Shown: positions 1 to 7,706, counted from the stretch's first letter. The stretch: 64,000 bases of DNA from Apilactobacillus bombintestini (GCF_003627035.1 NZ_CP032626.1:496001-560000); one strand, 5' to 3'. The notes: generated by a model from the letters alone, not told the origin. Translations and numbers: made by a program.

Positions 1-303
1 GAGACAGTTCGGTCCCTATCCGTCGCGGGCGTAGGAAATTTGAGGGAAGCTGTCTCTAGTACGAGAGGACCGAGATGGACATACCGCTGGTGTACCAGTT
101 GTCCTGCCAAGGGCACCGCTGGGTAGCTATGTATGGATGAGATAAACGCTGAAAGCATCTAAGTGTGAAACCGACCCCGAGATGAAATTTCCCATTCCTT
201 TATGGAAGTAAGACCCCTAAGAGATGATTAGGTAGATAGGCTAGAAGTGGAAGTGCAGCAATGTATGGAGCGGACTAGTACTAATTGGTCGAGGACTTAA
301 CCA
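1..303 (+). rRNA. 23S ribosomal RNA, 3' end (partial)
   Basis: The window opens inside the 23S rRNA gene. The conserved sarcin/ricin loop (agtacgagaggaccg) lies near position 58, and the 3' terminal segment ending in gaggacttaacca is at about 290-303. The 5' part lies outside the window. It is followed by 5S rRNA and a tRNA array, the usual rrn layout in Bacilli. The exact 3' end is estimated by resemblance to Bacillus 23S. Confidence 0.97.
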
Positions 304-373
304 AGTAAGGTAAGTATCGGAGAAATAAATAATATCTAGTTTTGAGAGAACGAAGTTCTTTCAAATAAAATAG

Positions 374-490
374 TGTGGTGGCGATAGCTAGAAGGACACA
401 CCTGTTCCCATGCCGAACACAGAAGTTAAGCTTCTAAACGCCGAGAGTAGTTGAGGGATCGCCCTCTGCAAGGGTAGGACGTCGCCGCGC
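374..490 (+). rRNA. 5S ribosomal RNA
   Basis: About 117 nt beginning tgtggtggcgatagc and ending gacgtcgccgcgc. The two ends pair to form helix I, and the conserved internal segment ccgaacacagaagttaagc is present. It lies about 70 nt after 23S and directly before the first tRNA, so it belongs to the same rrn transcript. Confidence 0.97.
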
Positions 491-495
491 TTTAT

Positions 496-568
496 GGAGG
501 ATTAGCTCAGTTGGGAGAGCATCTGCCTTACAAGCAGGAGGTCACAGGTTCGAGCCCTGTATCCTCCA
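496..568 (+). tRNA. tRNA-Val (TAC)
   Basis: Full 73-nt cloverleaf with anticodon TAC in loop cttacaa; acceptor ggaggat pairs with atcctcc; A73. No encoded CCA. First tRNA of the array after 5S. Confidence 0.97.
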
Positions 569-574
569 TTATAC

Positions 575-647
575 GAGCCGTTAGCTCAGTTGGTAGAGCA
601 TCTGACTTTTAATCAGAGGGTCGGCAGTTCGAACCTGCCACGGCTCA
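575..647 (+). tRNA. tRNA-Lys (TTT)
   Basis: 73-nt cloverleaf, anticodon TTT in loop cttttaa, acceptor gagccgt/acggctc, A73; no encoded CCA. Confidence 0.97.
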
Positions 648-670
648 TTAGTTTAATAATTATACTTTAT

Positions 671-743
671 GCCGACTTAGCTCAGCTGGCAGAGCACCTG
701 TCTTGTAAACAGGGGGTCGGAGGTTCGAATCCTCTAGTCGGCA
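671..743 (+). tRNA. tRNA-Thr (TGT)
   Basis: 73-nt cloverleaf, anticodon TGT in loop cttgtaa, acceptor gccgact/agtcggc, A73; no encoded CCA. Confidence 0.97.
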
Positions 744-747
744 TTAT

Positions 748-819
748 GCGGAAGTAGTTCAGTGGTAGAACATCACCTTGCCATGGTGGGGGTCGCGGGT
801 TCGAATCCCGTCTTCCGCT
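748..819 (+). tRNA. tRNA-Gly (GCC)
   Basis: 72-nt cloverleaf, anticodon GCC in loop ttgccat, acceptor gcggaag/cttccgc, with the U73 discriminator normal for bacterial tRNA-Gly. Confidence 0.97.
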
Positions 820-838
820 TTGCCAATTCATTAAATAT

Positions 839-927
839 GCCGGGGTGGCGGAATTGGCAGACGCACAGGACTTAAAATCCTGCGGTTAGTGATAACCGTA
901 CCGGTTCGATCCCGGTCCTCGGCACCA
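839..927 (+). tRNA. tRNA-Leu (TAA)
   Basis: Class II tRNA with a long variable arm (cggttagtgataaccg) and anticodon TAA in loop cttaaaa. The acceptor is followed by A73 and then CCA at 925-927. This is the only tRNA in the array where CCA follows, so it may be encoded or accidental. Confidence 0.96.
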
Positions 928-930
928 TAT

Positions 931-1004
931 GCACCCATAGCGCAACTGGATAGAGTGTCTGACTACGAATCAGAAGGTTGTAGGTTCGATCCCTACTGGG
1001 TGCA
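931..1004 (+). tRNA. tRNA-Arg (ACG)
   Basis: 74-nt cloverleaf, anticodon ACG in loop ctacgaa, acceptor gcaccca/tgggtgc, A73. A34 would need TadA deamination to inosine. Confidence 0.97.
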
Positions 1005-1010
1005 TTTTAA

Positions 1011-1084
1011 CGGGAAGTAGCTCAGCTTGGTAGAGCACCTGGTTTGGGACCAGGGGGTCGCAGGTTCGAATCCTGTCTTCCCGA
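1011..1084 (+). tRNA. tRNA-Pro (TGG)
   Basis: 74-nt cloverleaf, anticodon TGG in loop tttggga, acceptor cgggaag/cttcccg, A73. Confidence 0.97.
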
Positions 1085-1118
1085 TAGGGTATAAAAACTC
1101 TAATTGCAGTCTTAATAT

Positions 1119-1192
1119 CGCGGTGTAGCTCAGCTGGCTAGAGCGTCCGGTTCATACCCGGGAGGTCGGGGGTTCGATCCCCTCTGCCGCGA
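1119..1192 (+). tRNA. tRNA-Met (CAT), elongator
   Basis: 74-nt cloverleaf with anticodon CAT in loop ttcatac. The body (gtgtagctcagctggctagagcg) matches the Bacillus elongator tRNA-Met rather than the initiator or the lysidine-type tRNA-Ile. C1 pairs with G72, unlike an initiator. Confidence 0.9.
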
Positions 1193-1201
1193 TTAGGTCT
1201 T

Positions 1202-1275
1202 GGACCTTTAGCTCAGTTGGTTAGAGCAGACGGCTCATAACCGTCCGGTCGTAGGTTCGAGTCCTACAAGGTCCA
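1202..1275 (+). tRNA. tRNA-Ile2 (CAT; C34 modified to lysidine by TilS)
   Basis: 74-nt cloverleaf with anticodon CAT in loop ctcataa. The body is ggacctttagctcag with anticodon stem gacgg/ccgtc, like the Bacillus and E. coli tRNA-Ile2 that reads AUA after lysidine modification. It lies directly after elongator Met, as in the Bacillus rrnB tRNA array. Confidence 0.85.
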
Positions 1276-1303
1276 TAGTGGCTTTGTTTCACTTATATTT
1301 TAT

Positions 1304-1391
1304 GGAGAATTACCCAAGTGGCTGAAGGGGGCGGTCTTGAAAACCGCTAGGTGGGTCAAACCACGCGAGAGTTCGAATCTCTCATTCTCCT
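1304..1391 (+). tRNA. tRNA-Ser (TGA), copy 1
   Basis: Class II tRNA with a long variable arm and anticodon TGA in loop cttgaaa. Acceptor ggagaat/attctcc closes perfectly, leaving a T at the discriminator (position 1391) instead of the usual G73 of bacterial tRNA-Ser. The identical copy at 2284-2371 shares this. Confidence 0.95.
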
Positions 1392-1400
1392 TTATATTAT

Positions 1401-1474
<74 letters not shown>

Positions 1475-1478
1475 TTAT

Positions 1479-1553
1479 GGTTCGTTGGTCTAGTTGGTTT
1501 AGGACGCCTGCCTGTCACGCAGGAGGTCACGAGTTCGAGTCTCGTACGAACCG
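1479..1553 (+). tRNA. tRNA-Asp (GTC), copy 1
   Basis: 75-nt cloverleaf, anticodon GTC in loop ctgtcac, G73 discriminator typical of tRNA-Asp. Identical to the copy at 2086-2160. Confidence 0.97.
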
Positions 1554-1560
1554 TTCATAT

Positions 1561-1633
1561 GGCTCGGTAGCTCAGTTGGTAGAGCAACGGATTGAAGCTC
1601 CGTGTGTCGGCAGTTCGATTCTGTCCCGCGCCA
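1561..1633 (+). tRNA. tRNA-Phe (GAA) with an acceptor-stem mismatch
   Basis: 73-nt cloverleaf, anticodon GAA in loop ttgaagc. Acceptor strands ggctcgg and ccgcgcc pair except T4 opposite C69; Bacillus tRNA-Phe has A69 there. It is the only tRNA-Phe in the window. Confidence 0.94.
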
Positions 1634-1658
1634 TTTAATTAAATATTATATCTATTAT

Positions 1659-1729
1659 GCGGGTATAGTTTAGTGGTAAAACCATAGCCTTCCAAGCTAT
1701 TGTCGCGAGTTCGATTCTCGTTACCCGCT
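1659..1729 (+). tRNA. tRNA-Gly (TCC)
   Basis: 71-nt cloverleaf, anticodon TCC in loop cttccaa, acceptor gcgggta/tacccgc, U73 as is normal for Gly. Confidence 0.97.
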
Positions 1730-1738
1730 TTTACTTAT

Positions 1739-1813
<75 letters not shown>

Positions 1814-1815
1814 TT

Positions 1816-1903
1816 GGAGAAGTACTCAAGTGGCTGAAGAGGCGCCCCTGCTAAGGGTGTAGGTCGGGTTACCGGCGCGAGAGTTCGAATCTCTCCTTCT
1901 CCG
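1816..1903 (+). tRNA. tRNA-Ser (GCT)
   Basis: Class II tRNA, 88 nt, long variable arm, anticodon GCT in loop ctgctaa, acceptor ggagaag/cttctcc, with the standard G73, unlike the TGA isoacceptor in the same array. Confidence 0.97.
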
Positions 1904-1908
1904 TTTAT

Positions 1909-1981
1909 GACCCGTTGGTCAAGTGGTTTAAGACACTGCCCTTTCACGGCAGTAACATGGGTTCGAATCCCGTACGGGTCA
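1909..1981 (+). tRNA. tRNA-Glu (TTC), copy 1
   Basis: 73-nt cloverleaf, anticodon TTC in loop ctttcac, acceptor gacccgt/acgggtc, A73. Identical to the copy at 2204-2276. Confidence 0.97.
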
Positions 1982-2005
1982 TCTTTTTTAATCAATATAT
2001 ATTAT

Positions 2006-2079
<74 letters not shown>

Positions 2080-2085
2080 TTATAT

Positions 2086-2160
2086 GGTTCGTTGGTCTAG
2101 TTGGTTTAGGACGCCTGCCTGTCACGCAGGAGGTCACGAGTTCGAGTCTCGTACGAACCG
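2086..2160 (+). tRNA. tRNA-Asp (GTC), copy 2
   Basis: Identical to 1479-1553. The spacer from the preceding fMet gene is two bases longer than in copy 1. Confidence 0.97.
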
Positions 2161-2203
2161 TTTCATAAGATCATCCAGAGGATAATCTTTTTTATTATCT
2201 TAT

Positions 2204-2276
2204 GACCCGTTGGTCAAGTGGTTTAAGACACTGCCCTTTCACGGCAGTAACATGGGTTCGAATCCCGTACGGGTCA
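2204..2276 (+). tRNA. tRNA-Glu (TTC), copy 2
   Basis: Identical to 1909-1981, preceded by a unique 43-nt spacer that contains a small inverted repeat (ataagat/atcttat). Confidence 0.97.
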
Positions 2277-2283
2277 TCATTAT

Positions 2284-2371
2284 GGAGAATTACCCAAGTG
2301 GCTGAAGGGGGCGGTCTTGAAAACCGCTAGGTGGGTCAAACCACGCGAGAGTTCGAATCTCTCATTCTCCT
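2284..2371 (+). tRNA. tRNA-Ser (TGA), copy 2
   Basis: Identical to 1304-1391, again with a T discriminator. Last gene of the array; a terminator follows eight bases later. Confidence 0.95.
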
Positions 2372-2378
2372 TCGCTAG

Positions 2379-2413
2379 AAAAGGATTGCATTTAGGTGCA
2401 ATCCTTTTTATTT
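2379..2413 (+). terminator. Rho-independent terminator of the rRNA-tRNA operon
   Basis: Stem aaaggattgca / tgcaatccttt with a 6-nt loop, followed by T-rich sequence. Confidence 0.9.
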
Positions 2414-2440
2414 GACTTTCTTCGTCTACAAATGTAGACT
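2412..2440 (+). promoter_or_regulatory. copY-copB promoter with a cop-box operator
   Basis: The -35 TTGACT (2412-2417) and -10 TAGACT (2435-2440) are 17 bp apart. A palindrome, gtctacaaatgtagac (2424-2439), fills the spacer and -10. Its core TACAAATGTA (2427-2436) fits the cop box TACAnnTGTA bound by CopY repressors, so bound CopY would block RNA polymerase until copper releases it. Elements are seen; regulation is inferred from the family. Confidence 0.85.
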
Positions 2441-2476
2441 AAAAATAATTACTGAAGCAAAAGGGTGGTGTATAAA

Positions 2477-2887
2477 GTGGATAAAAGCGACATTTCTAAT
2501 TCTGAATGGGAAGTTATGCGAATTATTTGGACCATTGGAGAGACAACTAGTTCTAATTTGATAGATATTTTATCTAATAAAATGGATTGGAGCTCTTCTA
2601 CAATAAAGACATTACTTGCTAGATTATGTAAGAAGGAATTTCTAAAAGTAAAAAAAGACGGTAGAAGGAATATATATTTCTCTGCTATAAATGAACAGAC
2701 CGCTTATTCACTTTCTGCTAAGCGCGTTTTTGAGAGAATGTGTTGTATGCATTATGGTGAAACTATTAAAGATATTGTAAATAGTGTTGAGCTAAGTAAA
2801 TCAGATATTGATACCTTAATTACATTATTAAAATCTAAAAAGAAGAATGCACCTGATAAAGTGGAATGCAAGTGCCTGGAAGACTAA
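2477..2887 (+). CDS. copY: CopY-type copper-responsive transcriptional repressor
   Basis: 136-residue member of the MecI/BlaI/CopY family: an N-terminal winged helix (SNSEWEVMRIIW, then SSSTIKTLLARL) for operator binding, then a dimerisation region. In the family, copper displaces Zn from a C-terminal CxCxxxxCxC site and frees DNA. Here the protein ends in CKC followed by LED, so only one CxC half is present; an extra Cys pair (MCCMH) sits mid-protein. GTG at 2477 is chosen because AAGGG/GGTGG at 2461-2468 lies about 8 nt upstream; GTG codons at 2465 and 2468 overlap that site. A cop box precedes the gene and copB follows 17 nt later. Confidence 0.9.
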   Translation: MDKSDISNSEWEVMRIIWTIGETTSSNLIDILSNKMDWSSSTIKTLLARLCKKEFLKVKKDGRRNIYFSAINEQTAYSLSAKRVFERMCCMHYGETIKDIVNSVELSKSDIDTLITLLKSKKKNAPDKVECKCLED

Positions 2888-2904
2888 TTAGGAGATGAAT
2901 TTAT

Positions 2905-5079
2905 ATGTCAGATATGAAAGATAAAATGAATATGGGCCATGATGATATGAATCATAAAGAAATGCACATGGATCATAGTATGCATGATGATATGAATATG
3001 GACCATGGTATGAATCATGGTGATATGCACATGGACCACAGTATGCACCATGATGGAATGAATATGGATCATTGTGGTATGAGTCACGATGGAATGAATA
3101 TGAATCATGGTGGCATGCACCATATGCATCATATGGGAAACTTAAAACGTAAATTTTGGATTTCACTTATTTTAACTATTCCTATTATTATTATGTCACC
3201 AATGATGGGAATGAAGATGCCATTCCAATTAACTTTTAATGGTTCTGATTTTCTAGTATTAATTTTAGGTACTATTTTATTCTTATATGGTGGATATCCA
3301 TTCTTTACTTCTTGTATTGGTGAAATGAAAAATAAGAAGCCTGGTATGATGTCATTAATTACCATGGGAATTTCTGTTGCATATGTATATAGTGTTTATG
3401 CAGTGATTGCTAATGATATTTTAAATGTAAAACCAATGGTAAATGACTTTTTCTGGGAATTGTCCACTTTGATTGTAATCATGTTATTGGGACACTGGAT
3501 TGAAATGAATTCAGTCATGAATGCTGGATCAGCATTAAATAAATTGGCAGCATTATTACCTGATAATGCACACTTAATTGCTGAAGATGGTTCCGTAAAA
3601 GAAGTAAATGTTCATGATTTAAATGAAGAAGATACTATTTTAATTAAGTCTGGTGAAAAGGTTCCTGCAGATGGAACTATTATCGATGGTAAAACTGCAT
3701 TGAATGAATCATTAATCACTGGTGAATCACGTGATGTGCAAAAATCAGTTAATGATAATGTAATTGGTGGTTCAATAAATGGTAGTGGAAGCATTAAAGT
3801 AAGAATTACTGGAACTGGTGAAAGTGGTTACCTATCAAAAGTTATGAACATGGTTAGTGAAGCACAATCATCTAAGTCTGAATCAGAAGATTTAGCAAAC
3901 AAAGTTGCTGGTTACTTATTTTATGCAGCATTAATAGTTGCGGTAATTGCATTTGTTACCTGGAGTTTATTACATGGAGTAATTTATGCTATTCCAATTA
4001 CGGTTAGTGTATTAATCATTGCATGTCCTCATGCATTAGGATTGGCTATTCCTTTGATCATTTCCAGAATGACTTCTATTTCAGCCACCCACGGACTATT
4101 AATTAGAAATAAGACTTCTTTAGAAGGTATCAATAAAATTAAATACGCATTAATGGATAAAACTGGTACCTTAACGCAAGGAGATTTCAAGGTTAATGCC
4201 TATGATAGTTTAGACAATAATTATGAAAAACAAGATATTATTAAAATTGCAGCTGCTATTGAACAATCATCAAGTCATCCTTTAGCAGAAGGAATTATAA
4301 ACGCTTTTGCTGAATTAAATAGTGATGAATTAAAAGCTAACAATATTGAAGAAATTTCTGGTTCTGGAATTAAGGGAACCATTAATGATAAAGAGTTTAT
4401 GGTAGTATCTAGTTCTTACTTAGATAAAAACAATATTGAATATAATTCTGCTGATACTGATAAGTATTTACAACAAGGTAATTCATTAAGTTACTTGGTA
4501 AGTGATGGAAAAGCTATTGGATACATTGCTGAAGGTGATTCCATTAAACCTGGTGCTAAAGAAATGATTCAATTCTTAAACAAACAACACATTATTCCTG
4601 TAATGTTGACTGGTGATAACCAACAAGCTGCAAATAAAATTGCAGACATTCTAGGAATTAAAGAAGTAAATGCTCAATTAGTTCCAGAAGAAAAACAACA
4701 AATAGTTACTAAGTATCAACAAAATGGTAAAGTTATGTTTATTGGTGATGGTGTTAACGATGCACCTAGTTTAACAAAAGCTGATTTAGGTATAGCTATT
4801 GGTTCTGGTACTGACGTAGCCATTGATTCCGCTGACGTAGTATTGGTTAATAGTGATCCTGCAGATGTCATTAATTTAATTAAATTGGCTAAACAATCTC
4901 ATACTAAGATGATTCAAAATCTATGGTGGGGTGCAGGATACAATATTATCGCATTACCATTAGCTGCCGGTGTATTATCATCTATTGGTATAATTATTGG
5001 CCCAATGTTAGGTGCGGTAATAATGTCATTAAGTACAGTTATTGTTGCTATTAACGCCATGACTTTAAAAATTAAATAA
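2905..5079 (+). CDS. copB: CopB-type P1B copper-exporting ATPase
   Basis: 724-residue membrane ATPase expected to pump Cu(I) (or Ag) out of the cell. The first 77 residues are a repetitive His/Met-rich cytosolic arm (about 22 Met and 18 His), followed by transmembrane helices from about residue 84. Visible motifs are the actuator TGES, the intramembrane metal site Cys374-Pro-His376 (CPH, typical of CopB rather than CPC of CopA), phosphorylated Asp418 in DKTGT, the SSHP nucleotide-domain motif and GDGVNDAP near 614-621. There is no CxxC heavy-metal domain. RBS AGGAG precedes the ATG. Co-transcribed with copY and followed by a terminator. Confidence 0.93.
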   Translation: MSDMKDKMNMGHDDMNHKEMHMDHSMHDDMNMDHGMNHGDMHMDHSMHHDGMNMDHCGMSHDGMNMNHGGMHHMHHMGNLKRKFWISLILTIPIIIMSPMMGMKMPFQLTFNGSDFLVLILGTILFLYGGYPFFTSCIGEMKNKKPGMMSLITMGISVAYVYSVYAVIANDILNVKPMVNDFFWELSTLIVIMLLGHWIEMNSVMNAGSALNKLAALLPDNAHLIAEDGSVKEVNVHDLNEEDTILIKSGEKVPADGTIIDGKTALNESLITGESRDVQKSVNDNVIGGSINGSGSIKVRITGTGESGYLSKVMNMVSEAQSSKSESEDLANKVAGYLFYAALIVAVIAFVTWSLLHGVIYAIPITVSVLIIACPHALGLAIPLIISRMTSISATHGLLIRNKTSLEGINKIKYALMDKTGTLTQGDFKVNAYDSLDNNYEKQDIIKIAAAIEQSSSHPLAEGIINAFAELNSDELKANNIEEISGSGIKGTINDKEFMVVSSSYLDKNNIEYNSADTDKYLQQGNSLSYLVSDGKAIGYIAEGDSIKPGAKEMIQFLNKQHIIPVMLTGDNQQAANKIADILGIKEVNAQLVPEEKQQIVTKYQQNGKVMFIGDGVNDAPSLTKADLGIAIGSGTDVAIDSADVVLVNSDPADVINLIKLAKQSHTKMIQNLWWGAGYNIIALPLAAGVLSSIGIIIGPMLGAVIMSLSTVIVAINAMTLKIK

Positions 5080-5081
5080 TA

Positions 5082-5117
5082 AAAAAAGAGTTCTGGTTAA
5101 TTACTAGAACTCTTTTT
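5082..5117. terminator. Bidirectional terminator between copB and the minus-strand gene
   Basis: Stem aaaaagagttct / agaactcttttt with A and T tracts on both sides. It can serve copB on the plus strand and the convergent gene, whose stop codon lies at its edge. Confidence 0.88.
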
Positions 5118-5568
5118 ATATTCTCTTATAATTTAGTGACATCTCAGATAACGACATTAAACTATCAGCAAGATTCCAATGCTTAAAGTCTAAATAATTA
5201 TTCCAGGTAGTCATTAAAATTGTACGTTTTTTCCCAACTGTTTCATGCAATATGGAAAACGATATTATTTTGTCATCCTTATAGGTTTCCTGCATTTTTT
5301 TAATATATGCATCAAATATCTTTTTTTGATCATCATCTAAATTAAAATAAGTGTAATTTACAAAATAAAATTTATCTGTGAAATCTTTACTGTAATCAAT
5401 ATTAAAGATAAGAGGGTTTTGGAATATGTTGGTATGCCCTGAAAAATCAACGATTTGGTATTGGTTGTTATTTCCTAGGAAAACATCTAACTTAACGGAG
5501 GGATGCTTTTTTCTTAACTTATTTAGTATAAAATCATTGCCAAAAGTCATAGTGATTTGTCTACTCAT
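5116..5568 (-). CDS. Conserved hypothetical protein, possibly ABM (HmoA/TRAP-like) fold
   Basis: 150 residues, no signal peptide and no membrane segment. The second half (YTYFNLDDDQKKIFDAY, then ISFSILHETVG, then MTTWNNYLDFKHW) has the layout of dimeric alpha-beta barrel proteins of the antibiotic-biosynthesis-monooxygenase group, which includes heme-degrading HmoA/HmoB and the staphylococcal TRAP protein. The resemblance is by eye only, and heme-binding residues cannot be confirmed. It stands alone, converging on copB and diverging from the MBL gene at 5660. The protein exists with good confidence; the fold is uncertain. Confidence 0.6.
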   Translation of the reverse strand: MSRQITMTFGNDFILNKLRKKHPSVKLDVFLGNNNQYQIVDFSGHTNIFQNPLIFNIDYSKDFTDKFYFVNYTYFNLDDDQKKIFDAYIKKMQETYKDDKIISFSILHETVGKKRTILMTTWNNYLDFKHWNLADSLMSLSEMSLNYKRI

Positions 5569-5659
5569 TATTTATCCCACTTTCTTTATAAATATTTTAC
5601 AAACCTTTAATATATAATTACACTAAAGATAGCTGAATACAAGACAAAGGGATGATAAG

Positions 5660-6406
5660 ATGAAAATTACTGTATTAGGATATTACGGTGGATACCCGGA
5701 TAAAGGTATTGGAACTAGTGGATATTTAATTCAAAGTGGCAACTATAATCTATTATTAGATTGTGGTAGTGGTGTATTATTAGAATTAGAAAAAGTATTA
5801 AATCCATTACAATTAGATGCAGTATTATTATCACATTATCATAGTGATCATATTGCGGACGTTGGTGTGTTACAACATTATTGGCAATTGGCACCAGGGC
5901 AAAAGAAAGAAGTAGTTTTGCCTATTTACGGCCATAATAAAGATGAAGAAAACTTTAAGAAATTAGATTGGTTTGATTGTACTAAGGGATATCAATATAA
6001 TCCTGATGAAACTTTAAAATTGGGTCCTTTACACATAACATTTAAATTAACTAAACATCCAGTTGTAGCATATGCAATGAGAATATATGATGAAAATAGT
6101 AAGAAAACATTAGTATATACCGCAGATACACGTTATTTTGATGAACTTATTTCTTTCTGTAAGGATGCGGATATGTTAATTACAGATACTAATTTCTATA
6201 ATGATAAAGAAGGTACTAAATGGCATATGACATCCGATGAAACGGGATATCTAGCTAAGAAAGCTAATGTGAAAAAAGTATTAATTAGTCATTTACCACA
6301 ATATGGAAGCTTAGATGATTTATTGAAACAAACTAAAGATGCTGCTGGAGATTCAGTAGATATATTATTGCCTAAAGTACGACAAGAAATATTACTAAAT
6401 AATTAA
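5660..6406 (+). CDS. MBL-fold metal-dependent hydrolase (YhfI/RNase Z-like)
   Basis: 248 residues with the full metallo-beta-lactamase signature: the HxHxDH motif SHYHSDHIAD at about 60-69, then later single His and Asp residues (KHPVVAYA, YTADTRYF, SHLPQYGS) that complete a two-metal site. The N-terminus MKITVLGYYGGYPDKG and overall length resemble Bacillus YhfI, a ribonuclease-Z-like protein of unknown substrate. It lacks the exosite arm expected of true RNase Z. RBS AAAGGGATG precedes the ATG. It sits upstream of mecA with a 78-bp gap, probably a separate unit. Confidence 0.85.
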   Translation: MKITVLGYYGGYPDKGIGTSGYLIQSGNYNLLLDCGSGVLLELEKVLNPLQLDAVLLSHYHSDHIADVGVLQHYWQLAPGQKKEVVLPIYGHNKDEENFKKLDWFDCTKGYQYNPDETLKLGPLHITFKLTKHPVVAYAMRIYDENSKKTLVYTADTRYFDELISFCKDADMLITDTNFYNDKEGTKWHMTSDETGYLAKKANVKKVLISHLPQYGSLDDLLKQTKDAAGDSVDILLPKVRQEILLNN

Positions 6407-6484
6407 CAAAGTGTTGCATAGCAACGGCGAATTACGATAGAATACTCGTATTATAAATAAACTAAAAGAAAAGAGGTGGTTCAG

Positions 6485-7618
6485 ATGAAAATGGAAAGAA
6501 TTAATGAAGGTACCATTAAAGTATCCATAAGTAAGGACGAATTAGAAGAAAGAGGAATTAACTTATTCTCATTTATGGGTAACGAGGAAGACTTTCATGA
6601 CTTTCTAGTTTCATTGTTAGACGAGATTGATACAGATGACGATTTCAAGGAAAACGGAGCCTTTTCTTTTCAAATTATGGTATCCAACAATAATTTGATT
6701 GTTTATATAAAGAATGGATCAAAATTAAATGGATCTCCTGATGATAATGATGAAATATTATCGGATTTAAATAATATTAGCAAAGACCTTACTGATAGTA
6801 CTTCTGATAATGATGAAAATGAAGACGATAGTGATTCTAATGATGATTTCGATGAGGAACATGAACATACAGAGAATGAGGATAAGGAATATGATCCCGC
6901 TGCTCTTAATACCATGTTGTCCTTATCATTAGCTCAATATTCTGATAAGCCAAAAGACCTAGAAAAGTATATGGGATTGATTTATCCTGATATAGTTAAT
7001 AAGTATGCTCCACGTTCAAATGAGTTATTCTTATTTTTAAAGGCTAGAAGAATTTTGACTATGCTTAATTTCTTAAATGAAAAAAATAAGGATAGTGGAT
7101 TAAATAAATCTATTTATTACATGGAAAATTCTGCAATTGATATGCTCAAAGCTTTATTGGGTGAATCAGACGATGCAGTAGATACTGACAAACATCTAGA
7201 ATTTTCAATTGCCGATCAACAATTAAAACAGGTTAAACAGGCATTAGATAAAAAAGAAAACGAAGGATATAATCCTGCTGAGAAAAATGTATTAAATAAA
7301 GAATATTCTGAAAGTAAACAAAGTAATTCAGTAAATCATTATTGGATGAAGTTTAAGAATTTTGATGATGTTATACGAATGTCATTATCAGTTGAAAATA
7401 GAGAATTTATTAAGAGTAGTTTGTATAAATATAATGATAATTATGTTATGTACTTTGCTATTAATGGTTCCATTAGCGATGATGAACAAGAAGCATTTAA
7501 CAGATTATTAATAAATGCCGATGAATATGGTGTTCATGTAAATCTAGATGGACAAAAGTTATCAAATCCTTTAATACAAGATAATGCTCTAACCACTGTT
7601 GAAAGATATTTCGGTTAG
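6485..7618 (+). CDS. mecA: Adaptor protein MecA, enlarged form
   Basis: MecA delivers substrates such as ComK/ComX and Spx to the ClpC-ClpP protease. The N-terminal substrate-binding domain (MKMERINEGTIKVSIS onward, about 1-80) and the C-terminal ClpC-binding domain (about 270-377, HYWMKFKNFDDVIRMS onward) are recognisable. Between them lie a very acidic Asp/Glu/Ser stretch (about 85-140) and a helical segment of some 120 residues (PAALNTMLSLSLAQYSD, later LFLFLKARRILTMLNFL). The total is 377 residues against about 220-260 usual for the family. The start is ATG 6485, with AAGAGG 8 nt upstream, rather than the overlapping GTG at 6476. A terminator follows. Confidence 0.88.
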   Translation: MKMERINEGTIKVSISKDELEERGINLFSFMGNEEDFHDFLVSLLDEIDTDDDFKENGAFSFQIMVSNNNLIVYIKNGSKLNGSPDDNDEILSDLNNISKDLTDSTSDNDENEDDSDSNDDFDEEHEHTENEDKEYDPAALNTMLSLSLAQYSDKPKDLEKYMGLIYPDIVNKYAPRSNELFLFLKARRILTMLNFLNEKNKDSGLNKSIYYMENSAIDMLKALLGESDDAVDTDKHLEFSIADQQLKQVKQALDKKENEGYNPAEKNVLNKEYSESKQSNSVNHYWMKFKNFDDVIRMSLSVENREFIKSSLYKYNDNYVMYFAINGSISDDEQEAFNRLLINADEYGVHVNLDGQKLSNPLIQDNALTTVERYFG

Positions 7619-7623
7619 TAATT

Positions 7624-7660
7624 AAAAGACTTAAAAGTTAAAGCTTTTAAGTCTTTTTTT
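7624..7660 (+). terminator. Terminator after mecA
   Basis: Long stem aaaagacttaaaag / cttttaagtctttt with a short loop and a T run. Confidence 0.9.
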
Positions 7661-7706
7661 GTATTATTGCTACTATTTTTCGTATTTATTATATGGGGGA
7701 TAATAA

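Noticed and set aside
2888..3166. Two minus-strand open frames rich in His, Tyr and Ser
   Set aside because: They are the antisense of the low-complexity His/Met arm of CopB, have no ribosome-binding site and mirror its repeats.
6407..6470. Small hairpins (gttgc/gcaac and tacga/tcgta) before mecA as a possible riboswitch or terminator
   Set aside because: Stems are short and lack a T run; too little to support a call.
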